From Thamnaconus septentrionalis (taxonomy: Eukaryota; Chordata; Actinopteri; Tetraodontiformes; Monacanthidae), in the NCBI GenBank assembly GCA_009823395.1, contig CM020501.1, forward strand, positions 13,811,861-13,875,860: 64,000 nt of DNA, written 5' to 3'. The notes below the pieces were generated by a model. That model did not search any database. It worked only from the letters and a program-made list of their open reading frames with translations, and had not been told where the DNA came from. Below, one piece after another: positions 1 to 56,210 of the stretch. The number at the start of each line of letters is the position of its first letter. Positions within the stretch are counted from its first letter, which is position 1. A program made the position numbers and the translations under genes.

Positions 1-374
1 CGCAGAGAACCAATCTTTGGCTCTTTTATTCCTCGCTGTTTTTCCCCACTGCTTTCCAATCTAACCCAATTAATGTCCTATCACAATAACAACAACAACA
101 ACAAATATTTATTGCAGGGTATGGCTTGGAATTAGGCATAGATTTATGGAGAGGCATCACAAACCAATTACTGGTGGAATGTGCAAAATGGAAACTACGA
201 AGCTAATTTTCATTAATATTCTATCTCTCAGTATTTACGACAGTGCGGCGGCTGAATCAACTCAAGTATTCCTTACACATAGCTTAAATGTCTCGCAGCC
301 GCCACGTGCACGCTTCATTAACCTTTGTCATTTTCAACCTTTTTGGCCCTCGAATTTACAGTCTCTGGCGCGAA

Positions 375-391
375 GCACACACACACGCACG

Positions 392-423
<32 letters not shown>

Positions 424-448
424 TGCACGCACTTACGCACACACTGAA
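375..448. repeat. (CA)n microsatellite
   Basis: Interrupted CA/CG dinucleotide tract, mostly acacac with some gcac. Confidence 0.95.
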
Positions 449-1299
449 CACACCCACATAACAGAATATTACTGCAAACCTGTGTGTAAATGTGACTTCT
501 CAAGTTATACTGGGGTGATAAAAGTTTATGAAGAGAAGTTTCTTCATATTTTTTTATAGATGCTGGAGTCCTTTGTCACAAATTGTTATGACTGACTTTA
601 ATAACGACCTCCAAAGATCCTGAAATTTCATTTGACTTCATTCCAATTATATAACTGCAAGCACATATTGTGTTTTAATAATTCTGATTAATTTGTATCA
701 TAATGAAAATGTGTTTGTTTTCCTTTCGAAAAAATGAAGGTCAACCATAATAGCAAGGTTTCTGTGTTCGTGAGGACTTTTTGTGAGGAAGAGCAAAGTA
801 TATTGGTTTGATTATTATTTGTACAAGTCAACGACATTACATTCATTATTTGCACAGATGTAAAAAAACAAACAAACAAAAAAATCCATGCAAGCACTTG
901 CTTCTGCATTATTAATGACAGTAATCTTCATGAGATTAAGAAACCTACATTTGTTGTTTACTAACATTTTCTGCATCACTTTTCCCCCTCATCTCAGACA
1001 TTTTGGGATTGTTTTGTTATTTCTAAATTCCACTTCCTGGGAATAACTGCGGACAAGGACACACTGGAATCTATTGATTCTTACTTTATGGGTCACAAAA
1101 TCAACATGCATGATGGGAACTGCAGTTAATCATGCGCTTTAAAACATCTCAATGTCAACAATAATCATGTTTTTACCTTTTTGTTTTGTATTAAATGTAC
1201 ATGTGTCACATATGTGATGTATATTTGCACAGTAGTGCAACTTAATTTCCGACAACGCACAATCTGTAAATCTTTTAAGCTCTTGCTGGCCCATTGACT

Positions 1300-1625
1300 T
1301 TATATACAGTACAGATGGAATTTTCAAACTAAAATGGAGACCAACGTGGAAGAACCCTAATGCCCATTTTGCTCGAGTCATTTTGTGTGAAAACGGCTGT
1401 AAAGTTGGGGGCGTGGCTTCAGTTCAGCAGCCAAGTGTAGTCGGGCTCACACTGCACTCACACATCAATCATTGCTCAGCTCTGGTGCCACCCAAACATC
1501 ACAAGGAAAACTGAAGATGGCGCTGGCTGTAAAAAGCAACCTCCAGGCTTCCAAAGGGGGAATTTGCAGACTGATGGGTGACGTCACAATGACTCCGTCC
1601 CCCTTTATTTGCAGCCAGTGGAGAG
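1300..1625 (+). repeat. dispersed repeat copy with GTGACGTCAC 3' part
   Basis: Contains gggggcgtggc, gaagatggcgctg and gatgggtgacgtcacaatga followed by ctccgtcc. These motifs, in this order, match a dispersed repeat I recall from many teleosts and recur at 52.2-52.5 kb. The 5' limit is uncertain. Confidence 0.5.
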
Positions 1626-1692
1626 GCAACATATGGTCATATACAGTATGCTGTATGTTTGTGTCTCAGTCTGTACATAATCAATTTTCCCA

Positions 1693-1762
1693 CTGTCTAC
1701 TTTTCTATGATTAAGAAAAGTAGACAGGGTTTGTTTGTCTTGCTAATGCAAGACAAACAAAC
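1693..1762. repeat. two adjacent perfect inverted repeats
   Basis: Arms 1693-1706 and 1714-1727 (14 bp, 7-nt loop) are followed after one base by arms 1729-1743 and 1748-1762 (15 bp, loop TAAT). Both pair perfectly. Confidence 0.9.
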
Positions 1763-4700
1763 AGCACGAGTCCTTCACTGGCGCTGGCCGCAGTAATCAG
1801 ATTTCCCTCCACCAGGGTCTATATCGATCTCCATATTCCTAATGTCTGCAAGTGAAATGCAAAGCGGTTGCGCCTTTCCAAGAAATGCTACCAGGCGGTT
1901 GCAACGCTGCGTGTCTTACTCGGGCTTTGTTGCCGTAGCGGAGGCTGAGCGCAACCTTAATTTGGATTTGTAGTTTGAGTGCGTTTGATTGGATTGGTCG
2001 GCATGTGGCTCACGTATGTGGCATTCTAACTGCCCCGCGTGATTGATGAACTGGTGTTAGCGGGCTCTGCCCACCGTGGCTGCTGTTACCCAAGCGAGCG
2101 CTGACAAATGACTCGCCAGCGTGAGGGACCAGAAACGCTTTGGTGCCATATTGAAGGGGGTGTATTGACTGCAGGAGTGGTGTGCATTGCTTCCCACCCG
2201 CCGGCTGACGACATAACTGACACGCAGATATTGTTATGCCGAGGCCGGGTCTGCGCGAAAAGCCAGACGGAGACGCAACTTTATCTGCACTCACATAATG
2301 AATTTTATTGACTTGTTAGCGGCGGCGGTGACGGCTTCACGGGAGCATCAACAGAACATCGCCTATAACGACCCGTAATTGACAAATGGCAGAGCTGTCA
2401 GAGAGGGAGCGCCGTGGCTTTGCACTCTTTTCAATCTCTGTCTCATTTCTCTCCAGTGCCGTGTCAAAGTAGCCTGATTGAGTCCTTTAGCGAGCCGCTT
2501 CTTCAGTTTTCATTCGCTGAAAGGTAGACAGTTTGCCTTTGTTTGCACTCTGCCAAAAATGAATAATTGTCATAGAGACTGCCCGTTCACATTTTTGGGC
2601 AAAGCCGATTTGTTTCAGGTCAAAGCGAATCACTTTCAATAGTTCTATTTTAGTCAGCGCCTTCTAATGGCTTGCAACAGCTGTGATTGGTGGTCTTGTC
2701 AACTTTGCAATTATGGGTTTTTGGAGTTCCATGATAGGAGACAAAATGTGAAAATCCCACCTTGGACGGTGATAATATTTCTCCTGCGGGCCGCTAAAAA
2801 TAAAGGAAAGTATGAGAAACACTGGCTAACCAAGTCCTAGAGACATAAAATCAATGTGGAGGCTTCCTTTGTTCTTGTCAGTGCTGTTAGTTAACACAGC
2901 AACACAATGCAACGCAACACAATTGTCAATCCTCCAATCTTTATTACCATAAAACAAGACTTTTTACATTTTTAATTTCCATCTTGTACTCACCGTGCGA
3001 GAAAGACAGAGGTTCCCGAAGCTCCTCTGAGTTCGTAGGCAACTGGGGAACCAGACTTCTGTCAGTCATCTCAACTTCAGTTCCCTTCTATATGCTTCTT
3101 TTCCCAACATCGTCGACATAAAAGCCCAGAGGATGCTGCAACAACATGCGAGTCGGATTGTTTTTCCCAGAATTCTGGAAAACAAAAAAAGACAAAGCTT
3201 TGTGAAAACAACAGAGAAACTTTAAGATGAGTGAAGACGAAGAAAATATTCTAACAGGCACAGGGACATAATGGAGTGGCATTAAGCAAAAGAGAAAAAA
3301 AAAAATGCTTTTAGCTCTGATCAATGTCGAAAGCACGGCCCGGCTCGCCAAACTCGCCCGGAGCTTCTTCCATCTGTCTTTTTAAAATGCCACTTCACTT
3401 TTTGTCAGTGTGCCTCCTGCCCAGAGAATTACGTCTGTACAGTGTCCGGCTTAATGTGGCTCTCTGTGTGTAATATCGATTAATGTAGACATTTTCTCCA
3501 AGCCGAAGCGCTGCTGTTTGAATGGTCATGGTGCAAAAGCATGATGTGAACGCTTGTGGCCTTTCGTGTGCAGTGAAGAAGCTCGATTTCTCAAGATTAC
3601 AAAACAAAAATGTGCCAAATTGTGAGAAAGGATTCCATGTTTAGTTGTGTTAGCACGGTGGCAGGCTAAGGACGCATTCAGACTCAACAGGTGTAAACCT
3701 TCCACAGAAATTAGTATTAAATTAAGAGAGGATGTATTCTGTTTTTTGTTAATATTAGTATTTTTATTTTTTTTTAGAAGTTTGGAATTATATGTAATAC
3801 CATCGAAGGAGGTCTGACCAGAGGAGGCCAGTGCACCCTCTGTTTTAGCAAAGAATTAAGATCAACATCAGGCAAACTGAGGAAGAATTGTCAATACACA
3901 TACAGTATTAGGAACCCTGCAGTTGCAAGGTGTAAAAAAGGAAGGCGCTGGAAAGGGTAAAGAAAGGCTCGGTGGGGGATCCCTGACAGCTGCACCACCA
4001 TCTGACTGTAAAGCTGAGTCAATTAGCACTTTTCCTTTCAGGCAAGCAAAGACACAAATAAACTCCTATTCTTTATATAATAATATCCTGTTGTTGCCTC
4101 CTCTTTGCATCTCCTCCTCCCAGTACATTGCACCCACTCCCTATTGTGCGTTCTTCCTAGCAAACAAGCTAAATTGACGTGTTTGTTTTGCACATTTGAC
4201 ATGCAGAGTACTCAGTCTGCTCGGCTGGTGCTTCAGCTCTCATTTCATTTCAGCATTTGTGTTTTTACACACACACACAGAAACACGCCAACCTTTGGTA
4301 AATCTGGCACTTAGTATGAGAGGTTTCTTTTTTTTTTTAATCTGGGAGATTTAAAAGGCACCACTTTCATTCGTGTATGAGTGTGGTAATAATTTTTTGG
4401 TGTAGTAACCAGCTCAGAAATCCACTGAACAGCGATCTGTAAGAGCGTCATACTTTTGGCTTTTTGCTATTGCTGAGTGCTAAAATCCACGCAAGGGTCC
4501 CTGCAGAGGACTTGACACAATAGCGCCACTGCGTGTTTCCGTGTCTTAATGTTTCACGCAAAGCCCTCCAAAAGCATTATTTTTGTAAATATGACATTTC
4601 ACTGGAGGGGGACAAAAAAAAAAAACGACCTTCCTCACTTCAGGAAGTGCCGTCTGTTTGTAGATTTAAAGTCAACTCATGTGAAGATGTACTTCCAGCC

Positions 4701-5716
4701 AGGAAGGCGTGTCTCCATCGGGGGTTTCATCACTGCAGCAACATGCTGGGAAATCTCGTCTTGGATTGGCAGCGACACACTGCGCATGCTCGCATTTCTT
4801 TTTTATAAGACCGCAAATGTTTAGATTCCGCATGTAATGGGGAAGCTTTGAGTCAACCAGTGGGGGCTTAGGCCTGCTGTGGGACGGGGGTGGCGGTGGT
4901 AGGGGGGGACTGTCCATAAGCTAACATGATAAATGGCCACACTGAATAATAGCTAATATTCTGAGTGACCAATCGCAGACAGAAATGCAGCTTTTGACAT
5001 CTCATGCCGCTGCGATCGCTATCCTCGAGAACTCTCAGCTATAGAACGGCGCCCCCTCTAACGAGGAGAGAGCTCGAGGTCTTCCGATCCAATTAAATTT
5101 ACGTGATGTTATCAGGAGATTTGTTTGGGATTTTTTTTGTTTTTGTTTTCTGTGGTTGGCGCCAAAATTTGGGGTTGGGGGGGAAGAAAAAAAAAATTGT
5201 TGGATGTCTAAGCAGAGAGAGGAGCTCCTGGGAAATTAGCACTTTGAAGGCCTGGCTGTGCATCGGCGATGGGGATAAAGAGGGAGGCAAACAGCAGAAA
5301 TATGAATCATGGCACACGCTGCGAGACACGTCGCTCTCCTGTGTTGGACGGCGGCAGTCGAGTCACAAGGTCACAAGGTGTGTTGAGGCCTCACGTGCAT
5401 CCCTAGCTTAGCCGTGACGTGACAAAACATCAGTGTCTGTCGAGGTACGGATTGGTCATCTTGATTACATCACCGGGCGGATGACTTTACTTTTTTTTTT
5501 TAGAGCGCTAACCTGCAGCGCCTCACATATGCTAATCGGCCCTCTTTGACTGTGTCACTCCGTGGGTCTGTTTCTTCTGCCGCCGCAGGTGTCGCCTGGC
5601 CAAGTTGCAAAAGCGAAGCGAGAAAACGATGCGTTTTCTTTTCTTTTCTTTTTTTTTAAATGTTCAATATTTAATGACTCCAACCTGCTCAGCCTCTCTG
5701 ATGTGTCGTCCCTCAG

Positions 5717-49950
<44,234 letters not shown>

Positions 49951-52900
49951 AACCCTGGACTGGATCTCGACTCTGGCTTTTTTTTTTTTTTTGTATTTTT
50001 GTTTTAATTTGCCCCTTTTCTTTAAACCATTTGGGACACAATGGTTTTGAGCTTTATGACTGTGCATGTTGGACCCTGCTGTCACATACTGTGCTCCGTT
50101 CGAACCAGAAGAAACTGTGTACAGCTTTTTAATGTTTTCTTTCGACCTACGTCCGGAAAAGTAATCATTTTTAAAGGCGCGTTTATTTATACAGGTCAGA
50201 CACAAAACTCTAGGGGGAGCTACCGCATGAAGTACAGATGGTCAAAAAAAAGAAGAAGAAGAAAAAACAAAAACAAGCGACATGTTTTGGTTTTTGCTTT
50301 GGACTTTGGTTTGCTGTTCTGCAAAGCCAACAGCAGTAGAGTGTTATTTATTTATATGAATATACTTTAATGAAGTATGTTATTGAAGTGAATTACACAT
50401 TTACTTTGTAAATCATGAATGTCTACGTTACCAGTTTGTGTATTTTAATAACAAATGTCATACTAAACAGACATGCTGATGTAAAACATGAGTAGGGTTC
50501 TTCAAAGCTTTTGGCCCATCGTATCTCTCAAAGCAGATTTATGGCACAATAGAGATTTTTGTACTCAAACCTTAGGATTTTCATTTGTGATCTGACGACA
50601 ACAGGGTTTTGATTTCACGGCTTCATTCGAGCTTCGCGCTAAACCTGTCGGCTCCAATCTGTGTCACGGTTTTCCAGTCGTTCTGCGCTTCAGAATCAGG
50701 CCAAGTCGGTGGACGACGGTGCGAGAGGGCAGCGTATCTACGGACCTGAAGGAAAACTACCCCTGAGTCACCCCCCCCCCCAGTCAAACCCCCAGGGGGC
50801 GACGACCGCGCCCCGACACGAAGGATCAATTCCCAGATGGAAAGTCGCGAACGGAGCCACTTTGCAGGAGAACCGGAAGAGAGGGAGAGAGAGAGAGGAA
50901 GAGAGAGACTGATGGATGGAAGAGCTGTGAGGCATTAGGAGCCTTCTGCTGGCTCGAACAGGAAGAGGTTGACTCGCTGAATCCTTAATGTGGCCGGTCA
51001 GGCTGGAGGCCGGCTGAGGTCGCTGACACATCCAGGGTAATGTCCTGGCACGCCCCCCCCGGCGGCACCCGTCTTCATCCCCGGCTCATTATATGGCGCC
51101 GCGGGTGCAGGGGGAAGTAGAGCGCGGACGTCTTGCGAGGACGGTCTGCACGCTCGCAGGAGCGTCGCGCCTTCCGCCCGCCGCGCCAAATCCGACAGAT
51201 GTAAGTGCGTGATTGATGCCTTTCAAATCCGCACGCGGTGGAGGGGGATGTAATCAGCTTTGTGGAGATGTGGAAATATGGAAGGAGTTCGGGATGATCC
51301 TTCCGACAGTGGGTTGAACGATGGAAGGAACACCTGAGGTGAAACCAGTCCAGACGCAGGCTTAGGACCATGCAGGGTGTCGGACTGGCGACGCGGCCGA
51401 GCTCTGCTCAGCATTGCCACAGCCCACCGAGCAATAGCACAAGAAGGATGGATAAATAAGTAGAACATTTTAGGATTGCACGCATGCAAATGGCCCCTTG
51501 CAGTCTGTCAGGAGAAGTGAGATTGATCGAGGTGAAAGAGGGCTCAGACATTGGAGTCTTGCTTTCATGAGAATAGGCTGAGCTGCAAGACTGAAAACAG
51601 TTTTGTTTTCGTTGTTTTCCAATAGTCTGCTCTGGGTATACCATTAAGTTGTTGTTGTTATTTCTTTTTCAAAAGAAAGTTTTAGCGCCAGCAGAACCAG
51701 TGTTGTAGCTAGTTTGTCAGTCGGTCACTTCAACCAAAATCTCACTCCAGCATCAGACAGGTGCCTTTATTGCTAGTTAGAATTAGAACTTTGATCCCAA
51801 ATCCAATTAAAATCTTTTCAGAATATAAAAATGAGGGCCTTGAAGGTGTTAGTCTATCAGCTGACTCTGCTTTCAGCAAGCCAGATTGACCTTGTTTTTT
51901 TGAGAAGTTACAGAGACCAGACAAAGAACAAAATTGGAAGAAGTGATTAGAAATGTCAAGTTTATTAGAGGTGGCTCACAGCGCCGTCTTACCCATGGGT
52001 CACCAAGAAAAATCTATACAGCAGTGCTGTGCAGGTCGATACTCCAGCTCAATACTTACAATCACACATTTTAGGGTTTAAAGTATTGGTATCAGTTTTG
52101 GTATCCATGATACAACCTTTGGTTTCACTGGTATCCATTCAGAATCATTAACTGAAAAGAAATATGGACAGAGGCTCTGGTTTCAAAAAGGAGGCCAATC
52201 CGGACGTACCTGCATTCTACCGTTTGACCAGCAGGAACCGCCACAGTTGATTGCAAAAAGGCTAAAAATGACTGGCTGTCAACAAGAAAAGAGCGAAAAG
52301 AGAGAATTGATACCTTTATAAACTGGTTGAGCTAAATCATTAGTAGACATATTCAGCAAACCGGCTCTAATGCTCAGTTTTCGTCTGAAATCTTCCAGTT
52401 TCAAAATGGATCAGAAACTCAAGAAACCGCTAACCGTGAAAGCAATCGCCAGGCTGACGTCACGGTGACTCTGTACATTTAAACATACAGTCAATAATCG
52501 GAATGAAAATCAGCAGTATCACACATCACTAGTATATAACATATGTATTATGGTTGATATGAGCTTTGTTACCTCACAGGCAAAACATCATATAGAAAAA
52601 AAAAACTTTCTTAGAAAGGATAGCAAGAGGCTGCTGTGGTGCCAGAACTTTATCTCACTCCTCTTGACTTCCCTTCACCTTGCAGCCGAGGTGACTCGCT
52701 ATCAGCAGAGGCTGAACCCTGCTGAACCCTGCGAGTCGTGCTGCTCTGCGGACCCAGAGTCGAGTCCAAGCAGTTGTGATGATGTTGCAATAAAGCGGTT
52801 CCCCTCTGTGGATCAGCGAGATGCATTGCATTCCTTCGTCCGGCTCTCAGCGATTGGTCCCAAGCACAAGTGTGTCTATTTGCATAAAGCTGATCCTTCA

Positions 52901-53860
52901 TTAGCTTCTCCAAGCGCCGCGGTGCTTGGCGTCCGGACAAGGTGGACGGGGTCACTGCAGCAACTTCAACAGTAACAACAGCCAGCCATTTACATTTTTC
53001 TTCTCAATAAGGTGCGATGAATCTGTTTGAAATTGTTCATTCTGGAGCCGAATGCTAAGATGATTTTTGGAAATAAATCCACATCCATCTTCATTTTCAC
53101 TGCAGCCGAGAGTGTTCGGTCTCAGGCGGGTTTGCACTGAGCTGCGCGGTGATTTATCTTGTTCCGCGGGCGAGGTGTTAGAGTAATTTTACACCGAGGC
53201 GGTTGGATTATTGTGTAAGAGGGACATGAATGGTAATGTGGCAATGGAATACGCTGTCCGCTACCTCCAAGGTTAAAATTGCATATGTTCCCATCCAGAC
53301 AGCATGAAGGTGTTTTTGGCTTTGATTTTTAAAGGAGATGTGTGGCAGCTTGCAGCCCCGCTGTCAGAATAATCAAATCTTACCTTAACCCTAAGAAGCA
53401 GGACAGGATTGGCCACTGAAGATCAGGGGGGCGGGTCAAGCAGACATGGGAGTTGTGCCAGCGTGAAGTGACCTCCGACCTCCTGGCAGTGGTGGACCAG
53501 CTCTGAGCTCTTCCTCTCTCGTGCTCTCCATCTCCTCCTCCCCCTGCGCAGAATTAGCAAGATTATTATTTTTGTAGAGAAATAATAATAATAACAACAA
53601 AAAAAAAAGAGTTTTATTACTGTACAGCTTTTCTATAAGAACAGACGGTAAGGTGTTACAGTGTTTTTGTTTGACCTCAACTGTGCTGTGTGTAATTGTT
53701 TTATGCATTTATAATCATATTTATTAAATGGCAAAAGTCTGTTAACCGTGTTCTCCTTTTCTTACAATGTTTGTAAAGAGATAAAATGCGTATTTGCTGA
53801 AGTAATATACAATCTATAAAGTACCGAAAATAAATAAAAAATAATAAAGTGTTGGTATTT
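49951..53860 (+). other. probable 3' UTR of sorcs1
   Basis: No coding signal follows the TAA. The first AT-rich, signal-dense end is near 53.83-53.89 kb: clustered AATAAA hexamers in a U-rich stretch, then GT-rich sequence. A UTR of about 3.9 kb is of the order seen for mammalian SORCS1. Earlier isolated hexamers (52789, 53072) could also be used. The interval contains interspersed-repeat DNA (about 52.0-52.5 kb), so part may instead be intergenic. Confidence 0.4.
52022..52531. mobile_element. possible MITE containing a dispersed-repeat copy
   Basis: The left end cagtgctgtgcaggtcgata and right end gtatcacacatcacta are weakly inverted. The interior at 52,205-52,494 carries the dispersed-repeat motifs ccagcaggaaccgcc, atgactggctgtcaa and gctgacgtcacggtgactct, as seen at 1.3-1.6 kb and 44.3-44.8 kb. 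Element boundaries are uncertain. Confidence 0.4.
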
Positions 53861-53891
53861 TGTCCAAAACATTCAACACACATGGAATAAA
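53829..53891 (+). terminator. candidate polyadenylation signal cluster
   Basis: Overlapping AATAAA hexamers start at 53829 and 53833, with more at about 53842 and 53886; GT-rich gtgttggtattttg follows at about 53849. This hexamer plus downstream GU-element arrangement is typical of vertebrate poly(A) sites. No other gene is visible that it could serve. Confidence 0.45.
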
Positions 53892-53996
53892 CATGTTACA
53901 TTATGGTTTTATTCCACTTGACTTCCACTTCAACATGACTGCATTACATCACAGTGCATTGGCAGTCAGCTGATTTTCTTTTGTAAGTCCAATTTA

Positions 53997-53998
<2 letters not shown>

Positions 53999-54044
<46 letters not shown>

Positions 54045-54050
54045 TATTAC
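53999..54050. repeat. (ATT)n microsatellite
   Basis: ATT units with one ctatt interruption, just beyond the candidate poly(A) site. Confidence 0.95.
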
Positions 54051-55974
54051 TATAAGAGAAGTGTTAATGTTGAAGAGCATAATTCTTCCAAACTCCAACT
54101 GCAAAACACTCTTGTGGACAAGTTGCAACCTGCACCTTCAATATGCCATGAAATAATAATGTAGAATTATGTCACATTACGACTCATGAAGCAAACACTG
54201 AAAACTAGTTTCTTGTTTGAAGCAGTCAGACATCAGACAATATTGTTGTTACGGCGGAAGCTGCACTAAACGTCCTTTTGAAATCACTCCACCCAGCAGG
54301 CACATCAGGAATGTAGGGTCAGCTTTGCATTTGCCTCGAAAACAACTCATTCTCATAATGTTACATCATTATGTGATAGTGTAGTCAAAGTGCAGGTCAC
54401 AATTTGTCCACTAGAGCACCTTGGAGTTGTTAGATTTGATGAGTTTTGAGAGAATATTGCAACACTTGGATAATTAGCCAAAACGCTGAACTATGCCTTT
54501 AAGGTGAGGTGGAAGTGACAGGTTGTATCCTCCTAAACCAGCATTCTGTATTTACATTAAAACTGATCATTTCATTTGAATGAGACAACGTAACTTTATG
54601 CATTTCAATGTAAGTTTTGTGTTTCATGGAGGGAGAACAACTCAGTGTTCATTTTAATGTCACCCCTTTAGCTTCATTAAAAAAAAAAAAAAAAAATAAA
54701 ACAGGTTCCATGAAGTCGTTTCCTTTTTTTTGATAGATACTTTAATTAAACAAGTCTTTGTAGAAGCTGTGACTCTGATCGGCCCTGTTTGGGATTTTAA
54801 TGCATTTTAATACATTGTTGTTCCACAAAGTCTTCTCTAGTGGTTCAATTATTTCAATAAGTAGCCTGTGGATTTGTTTAATACTCTGAAAATGTTTCCT
54901 ATCATTTATCTTGAACAGCTTCGTGGCCAAAATGTGGGTCATAAATACTTTACTCCACCTCCTGTGGCCCTGAAACAAATCAGTTTTCTTGCCAAAACAG
55001 CTTCTTTTAATTAGTTTAGGAAAGCAGAGCGGGTGCTTCAAAAATTACATTGTGTCTGAATCTTCCTTTTAAAGTGTCCTAGCACTATATTTTTTTTAAG
55101 CGTTTCTCTCTCCATAATTAATGGGCAACTCACTTTTTGGGAACTTGGGAAACATTGGCACCATGTGACTCGGTTGCTCTCTTCTTTCTTTTTCTCTTTC
55201 TTTCTCCTCTGCTGAGAGCAGTTTGGACCAGTTTGTCTCATAAATAGGCATGAGTAAGTGAGGCAGGCTCATTAAAGATAAAAATGCTCATTTCGGCATG
55301 GACATAACCTGAGCAATTTTCAGTGCGAAATATAATGATGCCATGCGAAGAGTGATACTGCATAATAGGAGAGGGCTAATTACAGCTGGCTCTTCTTGCA
55401 CTTACAAACGTGGCGCCTAAAAATAGCCGCGGACGGAGCTGCAGTGATGATGATGATGATGATGATGAGTTGGCACAGAGGCCGAGACGTGCGTAGCGAA
55501 GCATTCTGGGAGCATGGATCTTCTGACCTGCCCTGATGTTGATGAGTGTTTTTCCATGTTGGGACACACTCGACACACTTGACTCGTGACTCACGTATCC
55601 AGGGGCCACCATTGTCCGGAACAAAGCGGAGGAGAGACGGGCCCTTGGGTCCTGTCATAACCGATGTCCGCTGACGGTCCTGCTGCTGCTCACAGAGTCG
55701 AGGGAGGTCCGGACTGAGCGGGCAGAGGCGCGATATGGAGGTGAGGTGGCGCTGCTGCTGTGGGATGGGCTGAGGGGCGAATTACCAAGAGATCAATTCC
55801 GAAATGGGGCGGGCTGAGCTGACAAGTCAAGGCAGTGCAGGCCAACGGCCCTCATGGGAGCCTCTGCCAGTGCAGGGCAGAGGATTACAGTGAAGGAGGT
55901 TGGCTTAATGTGAAGGTAGATGTTAAGTTGGTTTGGCTGCAGTGGTAATCATTTCTGTTCCTCTTCTGTTACAG

Positions 55975-56210
55975 TTGGGTTCAACCCATTCATTCATCTT
56001 CTATTCATCTTCAACCCGCTTATTCCTATTCAGGGTCAAGTCCAATTCACTGTACCAGTGGTTTCACATGCACCCCACGGACAATAATTGACCTCTCATG
56101 TTTTTTGTCCAAAGGACAGCAACTCCACACAGAAAGTCCATCCTTCTTTGCGTGCCCAACGTGTTTCAACCCAGAAAGTCCAATTCACTGTACCAGTGGT
56201 TTCCCCCCCA
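55975..56210 (-). mobile_element. decayed SINE/L2-type repeat, antisense, with internal 26-bp duplication
   Basis: cattcattcatcttctattc and cgcttattcctattcagggt resemble the antisense tail of the family seen at 14.7 kb, and ctccacacagaaag matches its body. The segment aagtccaattcactgtacca plus gtggttt occurs twice (about 56,038 and 56,176). Confidence 0.5.

Larger units (their letters stand above)
1..5716 (+). other. intron upstream of first visible exon
   Basis: No exon recognised; the coding segment expected before LLTDPE is absent, so it lies beyond the window start. Contains a (CA)n tract (375-448), an interspersed-repeat copy (about 1300-1625), two adjacent perfect hairpins (1693-1762) and A- or T-rich runs. 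The rest shows nothing I can name. Confidence 0.75.

Noticed and set aside
5580..5716. Possible earlier exon start after ccgccgcag at about 5589
   Set aside because: The sequence after it does not match the SorCS residues expected before LLTDPE and no suitable donor follows; the acceptor at 5716 fits homology exactly.
53410..53530. Possible further alternative terminal exon after gtcaagcag
   Set aside because: In the phase left by exon 23 it stops after seven residues and shows no homology to any SorCS tail.
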